This document shows, in pieces, positions 1 to 6,310 of a DNA stretch of 10,475 bases (the stretch's first letter is position 1; the number at the start of each line of letters is the position of its first letter). The position numbers were made by a program, and so were the translations under genes. Origin of the DNA: CAIPVR01 sp049316905 (GTDB lineage Bacteria > Actinomycetota > Acidimicrobiia > Acidimicrobiales > Microtrichaceae); assembly GCA_049316905.1 (NCBI GenBank), contig JBMOJH010000116.1, forward strand, positions 1 through 10,475, in the 5' to 3' direction. The notes below the pieces were generated by a model that saw only the letters and a program-made list of their open reading frames with translations, made no database searches and was not told the origin of the DNA.

Positions 1-12
1 GGAGTGAGGGGC

Positions 13-756
13 CTAGGCGAGCAGCATCATCACGGCGGCGAAGTGGCAACCGCCGGCGGCGATCGTCATCGCGTGCCAGACCTCGTGGTAGCCGAAGACG
101 TGCGGCACCGGGTCGGGGCGACGGCGGCCGAGCACCACGGCACCCACCGTGTAGAGCACACCGCCCACCGCCAGGAGGATCAGCTGGGTCGCGCCAAGGT
201 GCGTGATCAGCAGCGGCGCGGTGAGCAGCCCGGCCCAGCCCAGCACGATGTAGAGCCACGACCCGCTGGACCCGGGACCGTTCCCGAGGCGGGCCATCTT
301 CAGGCCCACGCCGACGAGCGCGGTGATCCACACGATCGCCAGGGTGGTGATGCCCCACGACGGCGGCAGCGCGAGCAGGCAGATCGGCGTGTAGGTGCCG
401 GCGATGAGCAGGAAGATCATCGAGTGGTCCGCTCGGCGGAACCACTTCACGGTGGTGGGCGTGCGGGCGAGCCGGTGGTACGAGGCGCTCACCGCGAACA
501 GGCCGATCAGCGTGGCGCCGTAGACCGCGGCCGCCACCCGGGCGGTCACGCCGCTCGAGACCGCGAGCAGCACCAGCGTGGCCGGCACGGCCGCGACGGC
601 GGCGACGAAGTGCAGTCGCCCACGGAGGACCGGTCGAGGTCCGTAGGCGTCGGTCACCAGCATGCGGCCCACCGTAACCGGGTAGGTCCCGTCCCAGTCC
701 CGCGGCTCCGGGTGCTCGGTGTCACCCGTCGTCGCCGCGGTCGCCGTCCCGCTCAT
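13..756 (-). CDS. Hemolysin III / PAQR-family (TrhA/YqfA-like) seven-helix membrane protein
   Basis: A 247-residue integral membrane protein of the bacterial hemolysin III branch of the PAQR family. Its exact biochemical role is unsettled; links to membrane fluidity control and putative metal-dependent hydrolase activity are known for the family. Seen here: a polar N-terminal 45 residues, then about seven hydrophobic segments (roughly 48-68, 74-96, 113-131, 136-152, 167-187, 189-209, 222-246). The conserved metal-site pattern is intact: SASYH (Ser90, His94), Asp110-His111 in RRADHSMIFLLIAGTYTP, and His224/His228 in HEVWH near the C terminus. Three in-frame ATGs are available (771, 762, 756). 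I chose 756 because a GGAG (763-766) lies six bases before it, while 762 has that GGAG with no spacing. The open frame runs back to 1035 through the tandem repeat, but that extension looks non-coding. The gene ends 12 bases from the window edge. Confidence 0.9.
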   Translation of the reverse strand: MSGTATAATTGDTEHPEPRDWDGTYPVTVGRMLVTDAYGPRPVLRGRLHFVAAVAAVPATLVLLAVSSGVTARVAAAVYGATLIGLFAVSASYHRLARTPTTVKWFRRADHSMIFLLIAGTYTPICLLALPPSWGITTLAIVWITALVGVGLKMARLGNGPGSSGSWLYIVLGWAGLLTAPLLITHLGATQLILLAVGGVLYTVGAVVLGRRRPDPVPHVFGYHEVWHAMTIAAGGCHFAAVMMLLA

Positions 757-994
757 CGTCATCTCCGGCATCGCCCGCCCCCGGTTCGCCGCCCTGCCCC
801 AGTGGTACCCGTCACACGTGTCCGTGTCACGGGCCCGGGGTGACGATCGGGTGAATTGCCCACCCGTCGCGACGTCTGCGGAGGTTGACTCGCCCCAGAG
901 GCGACCGAGGACCCCTATGTCGCGGGCCGCAGCGTCTGCGGAGGTTGACTCGCCCCAGAGGCGACCGAGGACCCCTATGTCGCGGGCGGGAGGG
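757..994. other. Intergenic region between gatD and the hemolysin III gene
   Basis: This 238-bp gap holds the 60-bp-period tandem repeat in the part next to the gatD stop, plus about 115 bp of ordinary GC-rich sequence before the hemolysin III gene. The latter contains an 8-bp palindrome ACACGTGT (814-821). I see no convincing -35/-10 pair for the hemolysin III gene, so whether it has its own promoter is unclear. Confidence 0.6.
873..987. repeat. Two-copy tandem repeat, 55 bp identical per copy, 60-bp period
   Basis: Copy 1 is 873-927 and copy 2 is 933-987. They are identical over 55 bases and separated by 5 bases, and copy 2 ends 7 bases from the gatD stop codon. Each copy contains a short hairpin, TCGCC-CCAGA-GGCGA (890-904 and 950-964). 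The junction of the copies forms a second one, CCGCAG-CGT-CTGCGG (927-941). The repeat is transcribed after gatD if transcription reads through. Because the period is a multiple of three, it stays open in several frames and produces repetitive pseudo-peptides. I think it is non-coding: an intergenic structured or dispersed element, perhaps helping transcript termination or stability. The element family is not one I can name. Confidence 0.9.
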
Positions 995-1744
995 TCAGCG
1001 GCGGCGGGCGCCGGGGTCGGTCTGGCGCAGGCCACCGGACTGCGCCACCGCCATGCGGGTGTCGTGCAGGCGCACCGCCAGGTCGTCCTCGAGCGGACCG
1101 AGTTCTCCGACCACGAGCGACAGCAGGTGGTCCGCGAGCGCCGGGTTGCGCACCAGCACCGGGCCGTGCAGGTAGGTGCCGATCAGGCGCCCGTGGTGCA
1201 CCCCGTCGGCGCGGGGCTCCCCCGTCGGCAGCACCACCGGGCCGAAGGGCTGCTCCCCGCCGCCCAGCCGGGTCGACGCGCCGTGGTTCTCGAACCCGCA
1301 GACCGCGCCCACGCCCGGCAGGTCCGTCGCCACCACCGCCTCGCCCACCCACCGGCTGCCCGTCGGCGCGGTGTGGCCGTCGTACAGGCCGAGCCCCTCC
1401 ACCGGCTCGGTGCGGCCGACGAGGCTGATCGTGCTCCCGAGCAGCTGGAACCCGGCGCACACCGAGAAGACCGGCGCCCCGCGGTCGAGCGCGGCGCGCA
1501 GATGGCCCGCCTGGGGACGCAGCTCGTCGAGGGCGACCAGCTGCGCGGCGTCCTCGCCGCCGCCGAGCACGTACAGGTCGAGCTGCTCGGGCAGGGGCTC
1601 TCGGACGTGGACCTCCACCAGCTCGGCCGGGATGCCGCGCCACCGCAGCCGGTCGACCAGCACCACCGCGTTGCCTCGGTCGCCGTAGGTGCCGAGCAGC
1701 TCCGGGTACACGAGCCCGACCGTGACGGTGGACGCGCCGCTCAC
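995..1744 (-). CDS. gatD: GatD, glutamine amidotransferase subunit of lipid II isoglutaminyl synthase
   Basis: A 249-residue class I (triad-type, CobB/CobQ-like) glutaminase. It releases ammonia from glutamine and passes it to MurT, which amidates the alpha-carboxyl of D-glutamate in the lipid II stem peptide to D-isoglutamine. Seen: start of the fold at LVYPELLGTYGDRGNAVVLV; nucleophile Cys96 in FSVCAGFQLLG; catalytic His193 in GTYLHGP; Arg131 in TGSRWVGE, matching the conserved substrate-contact arginine of the family. There is no classical third-residue Glu; in this family MurT supplies an Asp. The GTG start at 1744 shares GTGA with the murT stop (1741-1744), implying translational coupling and stoichiometric synthesis. 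Length is normal for the family. The open frame extends upstream to 2509 inside murT, but that part is a shadow. Confidence 0.95.
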   Translation of the reverse strand: MSGASTVTVGLVYPELLGTYGDRGNAVVLVDRLRWRGIPAELVEVHVREPLPEQLDLYVLGGGEDAAQLVALDELRPQAGHLRAALDRGAPVFSVCAGFQLLGSTISLVGRTEPVEGLGLYDGHTAPTGSRWVGEAVVATDLPGVGAVCGFENHGASTRLGGGEQPFGPVVLPTGEPRADGVHHGRLIGTYLHGPVLVRNPALADHLLSLVVGELGPLEDDLAVRLHDTRMAVAQSGGLRQTDPGARRR

Positions 1745-3006
1745 CGCAGGGCCATCCCGTGGAAGATCGTGTAGCTCGCCGCCACGACCAGATCGTCGCC
1801 CGGCAGCGCGCGGGCCGCTTCGAGCGGGTCGTCCTCGATCGCCATGGGCCGACAGCCGGCGTGCGCAAGGCGGACCGCCACGTCGAGGGCCCGGCTCCCC
1901 GCCGTGGCGATCGTGAGGCCCCCGAGCCGTTCGAACGGCACGTCCCACAGCCACGACGGGTCGGTGCCGTCGGCCGCGTTGTCGTCCTGCGCGATCACCA
2001 GCGCGTGCGACGACCCCTCGAGCTCGTCGATCAGCAGCGCCCAGCTCGACGGGTTCTTTGCGAGCACCAGCTCCGCCGACCGCCCGTCGCCGAGCTCCAC
2101 CCGGCTCCGTCGGTTGCCCACCGACTCGAGCCGACCCACCGAGGCCGCCGCGCCGGCCGCGTCCAGGCCGAGGGCGTCGGCCGCGGCGAGGGCGAGCGCG
2201 GCGTTGGCCCGCTGCCACGACCAGGTCAGCCGCAGCTCCAGCGGCAGCCGGCGGTCGCCGAGGCGCAGCTCCTCGCCGTCGAGCGACACGGTCGCATCCG
2301 GACGGGCGAACCCGCACTTGCAGCTCCAGGTGTCGGCCGACAGGTCGAGCAGCTCGCGGCAGCGGGGGCAGATCGCGTTGTCGAGGCGGGAGACGAGGCC
2401 GGTGTCGACCCACGTGACGTCCTCGACGTCCTCCACCGCCCACGCCACGTTCGGGTCGGAGTTCGAGGCGATCACCCGGGTGGGGAACCTGGCCAGCACG
2501 TCCTTCCACCGCTCGGCGAGGCGGCGGACCTCGAGGTGCCGGTCGAGCTGGTCACGCGACAGGTTGCCCAGGACCACCAGCGCCGGCGACATCAGCTCGA
2601 GGGCGAACGGCAGGTTGGCCTCGTCGCACTCGAGCACCGCCACCGGTGCCGCGGGGTCCGCGGCCAGCGCCGAGGTCATGCCGGCGAGCAGGTTGGCGCC
2701 GTCCGCGTTGGTGGTGACCGACCGGCCGGTGTCGCGGAGGGTGGCGGCGAGCATCGACGCCGTCGCCGTCTTGCCGTTGGTGGCCGACACCAGCACCACC
2801 GTGCGGCCCCGGGCCAGGGTCCGGGGCAGCTCCGGGTCCACCGCGAGCGCCACCCGGCCACGGATCTGGTTCCCGTTGCCGCGGCCCAGCGCCCGGGACA
2901 GCCCGCTGGCCAGGCCACCGAGGCCGAGCGCCGCGGCCGAGCGCAGCCGACGACCGGACGGGGTCGCCGGTGGCGGGATCGTGGGACGGTCGGTTCCGGG
3001 GGGCAC
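1741..3006 (-). CDS. murT: MurT, Mur-ligase-like subunit of lipid II isoglutaminyl synthase
   Basis: A 421-residue cytoplasmic ATP-dependent ligase that activates the D-Glu carboxylate of lipid II and aminates it with ammonia from GatD. Seen: the typical N-terminal region before the nucleotide fold, Walker A SATNGKT (74-80), the central Mur-ligase domain with LECDEANLPFALE and LGNLSRDQLDRH, and a zinc-ribbon insertion with Cys213, Cys216, Cys229 and Cys231 (CPRC then CKCG). The C-terminal DUF1727 domain carries DDNAADGTDPSWLWD (341-355), whose aspartates include the one expected to complete the GatD triad (probably Asp355). The second cysteine pair is CxC, where many homologues have CxxC. The start is GTG at 3006; its upstream sequence is only a weak ribosome binding site (GAGACG), and no nearer alternative gives a better N terminus. 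Upstream lies a large hairpin separating it from the P450 operon, so murT-gatD is probably its own unit. Confidence 0.95.
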   Translation of the reverse strand: MPPGTDRPTIPPPATPSGRRLRSAAALGLGGLASGLSRALGRGNGNQIRGRVALAVDPELPRTLARGRTVVLVSATNGKTATASMLAATLRDTGRSVTTNADGANLLAGMTSALAADPAAPVAVLECDEANLPFALELMSPALVVLGNLSRDQLDRHLEVRRLAERWKDVLARFPTRVIASNSDPNVAWAVEDVEDVTWVDTGLVSRLDNAICPRCRELLDLSADTWSCKCGFARPDATVSLDGEELRLGDRRLPLELRLTWSWQRANAALALAAADALGLDAAGAAASVGRLESVGNRRSRVELGDGRSAELVLAKNPSSWALLIDELEGSSHALVIAQDDNAADGTDPSWLWDVPFERLGGLTIATAGSRALDVAVRLAHAGCRPMAIEDDPLEAARALPGDDLVVAASYTIFHGMALR

Positions 3007-3048
3007 GGGCGTCGGTCGTCTCGCTACGGCTCGTGGCGGGAACCTTGG

Positions 3049-3054
3049 AATCTA
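3049..3054 (-). promoter_or_regulatory. Possible -10 element for murT-gatD
   Basis: On the minus strand, TAGATT fits the actinobacterial TANNNT -10 pattern. It lies about 40 bases before the murT GTG, in the only AT-leaning stretch of this gap. No good -35 is visible 16-18 bases further upstream. Tentative. Confidence 0.3.
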
Positions 3055-3082
3055 CCGGACCGACCCGTGCGGCCCGGACCGC

Positions 3083-3142
3083 CCCCCGCTTTGTGATGCT
3101 GCTGACGACTCATGTGTCGTCAGCAGCATCACAAAGCGGGGG
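3083..3142. repeat. Perfect 27-bp inverted repeat (large hairpin) at the end of the P450 operon
   Basis: The left arm 3083-3109 and right arm 3116-3142 are exact reverse complements, with a 6-base centre TCATGT. The right arm begins one base past the stop codon at 3144. In RNA either strand would form a 27-bp stem, so it should block or slow transcription leaving the P450 operon, or protect its 3' end. No T-rich tract follows on either strand, so it is not a canonical intrinsic terminator. The arms contain a lower-GC core (TTTGTGATGCTGCTGACGAC) unlike the surrounding sequence. This suggests a mobile or dispersed palindromic element. Confidence 0.9.
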
Positions 3143-3143
3143 T

Positions 3144-3992
3144 TCAGGGGTCGGTGAGGCCGAGCGCGGCGGGGAGCAGCCGGGCGGCCAGGGCGGCGAA
3201 CGGCGCCTCGACGCCGACCTCCTCGGCCAGGTCGCGTGCGAGGTCCAGGTCCTTGGCCCCGAGCGTGGCGGTGTGGCCGAAGATCGGGCGCAGGCCGTCG
3301 TCGTCGGCCATCGGCGCGGCGCTGTCGCGCAGCATGATCGACCCGGGCCCGCCGGTGACCCGGTCGGAGTGCCGGACCACCTCGCCGAGCGCCACCAGGT
3401 CGAGCCCTGCGGCCGCCGCGAGCCGCGACGCCTCGCCCACCACCGCGAACGACGCGAACGTGATGAGGTTCCGGGCGATCTTGGCGTTGGTGCCCGCGCC
3501 CACCGGCCCGAAGCGGGTCACCAGCGACGCCATCAGCGCGAACGGACCGCGGCAGCGCTCCACGGCCTCCTCCTCGCCACCGACCATGATCGCCAGCGTC
3601 CCCTCGTGGGCACCCATCGCGCCGCCCGACACCGGCGCGTCCACCAGCGCCACCCCGGCCGACGCCGCGAGTTCGGCGAGGGCCACCGCGCCGTCCGCAC
3701 TGATCGTCGAGTGCACCGCCACCGCCGTGCCCGCACGGGCACCGGCGAGGAGCCCGTCGGGGCCGGACAGCACGTCGCGCACCTGGGCCTCGTCCTGCAC
3801 CATCACGCTGATGACGTCGCACCGCTCGGCCACCTCGCGCGGCGAGGCCGCGGCGGTGGCGCCCTTCCGCACGAATGGCTCGCAGGCCTCCGCACGCACG
3901 TCGAACACCACCAGCCCCTCGGGCCACGCCAGCAACCGGCGCGCCATCGGCGCCCCGATGTTGCCCAACCCCACGAAACCGACCGAACCCAT
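3144..3992 (-). CDS. NAD(P)-dependent oxidoreductase, 3-hydroxyisobutyrate / tartronate-semialdehyde reductase family
   Basis: A 282-residue beta-hydroxyacid dehydrogenase that would interconvert a short beta-hydroxyacid and its semialdehyde with NAD(P). The exact substrate cannot be read from sequence. Seen: Rossmann fingerprint VGFVGLGNIGAPMA at the N terminus, substrate-binding DAPVSGGAMGAHEGTLAIMVGG (about 118-139), catalytic Lys171 in GAGTNAKIARNLITFA, and the C-terminal cofactor/substrate motif GAKDLDLA (Lys247). I chose ATG 3992 over GTG 3998: the GAGGGG at 4001-4006 lies 8 bases before the ATG but only 2 before the GTG. The gene follows the aldehyde dehydrogenase after 64 bases in the same direction and is probably the last gene of the operon, closed by the 27-bp inverted repeat. 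In context it could process a small acid or alcohol released by the pathway. Confidence 0.88.
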   Translation of the reverse strand: MGSVGFVGLGNIGAPMARRLLAWPEGLVVFDVRAEACEPFVRKGATAAASPREVAERCDVISVMVQDEAQVRDVLSGPDGLLAGARAGTAVAVHSTISADGAVALAELAASAGVALVDAPVSGGAMGAHEGTLAIMVGGEEEAVERCRGPFALMASLVTRFGPVGAGTNAKIARNLITFASFAVVGEASRLAAAAGLDLVALGEVVRHSDRVTGGPGSIMLRDSAAPMADDDGLRPIFGHTATLGAKDLDLARDLAEEVGVEAPFAALAARLLPAALGLTDP

Positions 3993-4056
3993 CGTCACAA
4001 CCCCTCTGCTCGTCCCGACCGGTCCACCGCGTGGCGACCCACACCCCCGGCCCCGC
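3993..4056 (-). other. 64-bp gap with a duplicated stop/ribosome-binding segment
   Basis: The minus-strand 12-mer GAGGGGTTGTGA occurs at 4057-4068, where it encodes the last residues and stop of the aldehyde dehydrogenase. It occurs again at 3995-4006, where it supplies the ribosome binding site of the next gene. No promoter is obvious in the gap, so read-through from upstream is the simplest view. Confidence 0.5.
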
Positions 4057-5526
4057 TCACAACCCCTCCGCGACGGCCTTGACCTCGAGGTACTCCTCGA
4101 AGCCCTCCCGGCCCATCTCCCGGCCGATGCCGGAGTGCTTGTACCCGCCGAACGGCACGTCGCCGGAGTACCAGACCCCGCCGTTCACGCTCATGGTCCC
4201 GGTACGCACGGCCCGGGCCACCGCCCACGCCCGCTCGGGATCCGCGGAGAACACGGTGCCCGAGAGGCCGAACTCGGAGTCGTTCGCGATCCGGACCGCG
4301 TCCTCGTCGCCGTCGTGGGCGATCACCGTGAGCACCGGCCCGAAGATCTCCTCACGCGCCACACGGGCCGAGTTGTCGAGGCCGACCACCAGCGTGGGGT
4401 CCACGAAGTGACCCCGGTCGAACCGCGGTGAACGCCCGCCGCCGCAGGCGAACGTCCCGCCCTCGGCGCGGGCCAGGTCCAGATAGCCGAGCACGCGCTC
4501 GTACTGGCGGGCAGAGATCAGCGGGCCGCACACCGTGCCCGGGTCCGTCGGGTCCCCGGCGGCCAGCGCCGACATCGTCGCGGCGGTGGCCTCGACCACC
4601 TCGTCGTGCAGGCGGCGGGGCACCACGAGGCGGGTCGTGATCGCGCAGCCCTGACCGGCGTGGGTGCTGGCCGCGAAGCCGGCCATCGCCGCGGCGGCCC
4701 CCACGTCCGCGTCATCGAGCACGATGAAGGCGGACTTACCGCCGAGCTCCAGGAACACCCGGGACAGATGCTCTGCCGCCGTTGCCATGACCCGGCGGCC
4801 CGTCGCCGTGGACCCGGTGAACGACACCACGTCCACGCGGGGGTCGCCCGCGAGCTGCGCGCCGAGCGCGTGGTCGTCGGACGTGACCACGTTCAGCACT
4901 CCCGGCGGAAGGTCGGTCTCCTCCACCGCCACCCGGGCCAGCGCCGCGGCGCACCACGGCGTGTCGGGGGCGGGCTTGAGCACCACGGTGCAGCCCGCGG
5001 CGAGCGCGGGGCCCACCTTGGCCATGTTGATCTGGTGCGGGAAGTTCCACGGGGTGATGGCCCCCACCACGCCGGCCGCCTCGCGCAGCACCCACCGCCG
5101 GGTCCGCACGCCCATCGGGCTGGCCTCGCCCAGGTCGCGGCGCCAGCCGTCGTAGTTCTCGGCCAGGTCCGCGGCCAGGCCGAGGTCCGCGACCGGCAGG
5201 TCGAACTGGGGCCCGGTGGTCAGGAAGGCCGGGGCCCCCACCTCGGCGGTGGTGAGGGCGCGCAGCTCCTCGCCGCGCGCCGCGAGCCCGTCGCGCAGCT
5301 GGCGCAGGCAGTGGGCCCGGAACGCGTGGTCGGTCGACCAGTCGGTCCCGTCGAAGGCGGCCCGGGCCGCGCCCACCGCGGTGTCGAGGTCCGCCGCCGT
5401 GCCGTCGGCCGCCGAGCCGAGGACCTCCTCGGTGGCGGGGTTGGAGGTGGGGAACGTGGCGCCGCCGGTCGCCGCCCGGAGCTCGCCACCGACGAGCACC
5501 ACGTCGAGGCCCTCGCCGAGGGTCAC
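4057..5526 (-). CDS. NAD(P)-dependent aldehyde dehydrogenase (ALDH superfamily)
   Basis: A 489-residue cytoplasmic ALDH that oxidises an aldehyde to the carboxylic acid. Seen in order: TPWNFPHQINMAKVGPALAAGCTVVLKPAPDTP with Asn161 and Lys184, cofactor loop FTGSTATGRR (about 236-245), general base Glu260 in LELGGKS, nucleophile Cys294 in GQGCAITTR, EEIFGPVL (392-399), and the C-terminal PFGGYKHSGIGREMG. All catalytic residues are present and the length is full. The GTG start at 5526 overlaps the stop of the preceding gene as GTGA (5523-5526), with a weak GGGA upstream, so translation is probably coupled. The frame is open back to 5859 but that part overlaps the upstream gene out of frame and is rejected. 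From memory, M. tuberculosis has an ALDH of similar size (Rv0768, aldA) beside its cyp51 block, divergently oriented; here it is inside the operon. Confidence 0.93.
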   Translation of the reverse strand: MTLGEGLDVVLVGGELRAATGGATFPTSNPATEEVLGSAADGTAADLDTAVGAARAAFDGTDWSTDHAFRAHCLRQLRDGLAARGEELRALTTAEVGAPAFLTTGPQFDLPVADLGLAADLAENYDGWRRDLGEASPMGVRTRRWVLREAAGVVGAITPWNFPHQINMAKVGPALAAGCTVVLKPAPDTPWCAAALARVAVEETDLPPGVLNVVTSDDHALGAQLAGDPRVDVVSFTGSTATGRRVMATAAEHLSRVFLELGGKSAFIVLDDADVGAAAAMAGFAASTHAGQGCAITTRLVVPRRLHDEVVEATAATMSALAAGDPTDPGTVCGPLISARQYERVLGYLDLARAEGGTFACGGGRSPRFDRGHFVDPTLVVGLDNSARVAREEIFGPVLTVIAHDGDEDAVRIANDSEFGLSGTVFSADPERAWAVARAVRTGTMSVNGGVWYSGDVPFGGYKHSGIGREMGREGFEEYLEVKAVAEGL

Positions 5527-6080
5527 CGGTGTTCCCAGATCCCGACCGGCGCGGTGCCCGCCGGGTAGTAGCCGGGGAGCGGCCCGCGCATCGACCGGTG
5601 CATGCGCTCGGTCATCCCGTCGCTCAGCACACCGGCCGACATCATCTCGAGGAACAGCGCCCCGGCGTTGCCGAAGTCGAACCAGTCCCGCTGCCACGAC
5701 CACTGGAAGTTCCCCGCGTAGCGGAACCAGCTGCCGCCGATGCCGAGGACCTCGTACGCGCTGCCGTCGGCCCGGCGGGCGTCGGCCACCTGCTTCCAGA
5801 AGCCCACCACGAAGCCCTGGCGGTCGTCGATGAGGATCTCCTGGTACGGGTACTCCCACCCGTCGAGGCCGCCCATCTCGGCGCCCAGCGCGAGCTCCCG
5901 GATCTCCTCGCGCCCCACTGCCATGAAGTCGGTGTCGGGCCCGTAGTTCCAGCCGTAGGTGGCGTCCTCGGTGTACATGTCAGCGAGCGGCTTCCAGTCG
6001 CCGGCGGCCTCGCAGTCCTTGTTGGCCTGCAGCCAGCGCTGCACCATCTCCTCGAGCTCCTCGCGCGGATACGCGCTCAT
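5523..6080 (-). CDS. NTF2-like / SnoaL-like protein of the cyp51 cluster
   Basis: A 185-residue protein that starts with a helix and WLQANKDCEAAGDWKPLADMYTEDATYGWNYGP, the usual opening of NTF2/SnoaL-fold proteins (helix, Asp, Tyr-x-x-Asp-Ala). The fold family includes ketosteroid isomerases, polyketide cyclases and non-enzymatic ligand binders, so the activity is not determined. It is strikingly aromatic: WNYGP (44-48), WEYPY (75-79) and a cluster at 118-136 with four Trp, four Phe and one Tyr. That would suit a hydrophobic ligand pocket. The ATG at 6080 has a strong GGGGGA ribosome binding site six bases upstream and shares ATGA with the ferredoxin stop. The tail ends GYYPAGTAPVGIWEHR. Its place after ferredoxin corresponds, as I recall, to Rv0762c in M. 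tuberculosis. Its role with the P450s is unknown. Confidence 0.8.
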   Translation of the reverse strand: MSAYPREELEEMVQRWLQANKDCEAAGDWKPLADMYTEDATYGWNYGPDTDFMAVGREEIRELALGAEMGGLDGWEYPYQEILIDDRQGFVVGFWKQVADARRADGSAYEVLGIGGSWFRYAGNFQWSWQRDWFDFGNAGALFLEMMSAGVLSDGMTERMHRSMRGPLPGYYPAGTAPVGIWEHR

Positions 6081-6310
6081 GGCTGTCCCCCTTCGCCGGC
6101 CTCGGGTGCCGGTTCGTCGACGATCCTCAGTGCGTGGGTCGGGCAGTACTTCACCGCCAGCTCCACCGCCCGGCGCGTGTCGTCGCCGGGATGCTCCGTG
6201 AGCACGACCACCGTGCGGTCCGGGCCCACCTCGAACACCTCGGGGGCCTCGGACTCGCACACGCCGTGGCCCTGGCACAGGTCGCGGTCCACCTCGACGC
6301 GGTACCCCAT
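6077..6310 (-). CDS. Small ferredoxin (3Fe-4S type, CxxHxxC) partner of the P450s
   Basis: A 77-residue acidic ferredoxin expected to carry electrons to the neighbouring P450s. Cluster ligands visible: Cys12 and Cys18 in CQGHGVC and Cys56 in YCPTHAL. The position of the usual second cysteine is His15, giving CxxHxxC...CP. That is typical of actinobacterial P450-associated ferredoxins that bind a 3Fe-4S cluster, or a 4Fe-4S cluster with His ligation. The central part reads ESEAPEVFEVGPDRTVVVL, as in this family. The ATG at 6310 overlaps the CYP51 stop by one base (TGATG), and the gene ends in a 4-base overlap with the next. The M. tuberculosis counterpart is the ferredoxin Rv0763c next to cyp51. 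No ferredoxin reductase gene lies in the window, so reduction must come from elsewhere in the genome. Confidence 0.93.
   Translation of the reverse strand: MGYRVEVDRDLCQGHGVCESEAPEVFEVGPDRTVVVLTEHPGDDTRRAVELAVKYCPTHALRIVDEPAPEAGEGGQP

Noticed and set aside
873..987. CRISPR array
   Set aside because: There are only two copies, each 55 bases, with a 5-base gap in place of a spacer, and no cas genes nearby.
757..1035. N-terminal extension of the hemolysin III gene through the tandem repeat (repetitive 20-residue peptide)
   Set aside because: The extension would overlap the end of gatD and consists of repeat translation and low-complexity sequence. The family starts near the ATG at 756, which has a good ribosome binding site.
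3083..3142. Canonical rho-independent terminator
   Set aside because: The stem is very strong, but no T-tract follows on either strand. It is reported as an inverted repeat with a possible termination role.
3083..3142. Near-identical peptides (PRFVMLLTTH...) in frames of both strands
   Set aside because: They arise because the DNA is a palindrome, so both strands read the same. They are not a conserved peptide.
1759..3157. Long plus-strand open frames over murT
   Set aside because: They are composition-driven shadows of murT. Their translations show no motifs, while the minus-strand frame has a complete Mur-ligase pattern.
5527..5859. N-terminal extension of the aldehyde dehydrogenase
   Set aside because: It lies out of frame over the NTF2-like gene, and the ALDH domain is complete from the GTG at 5526.
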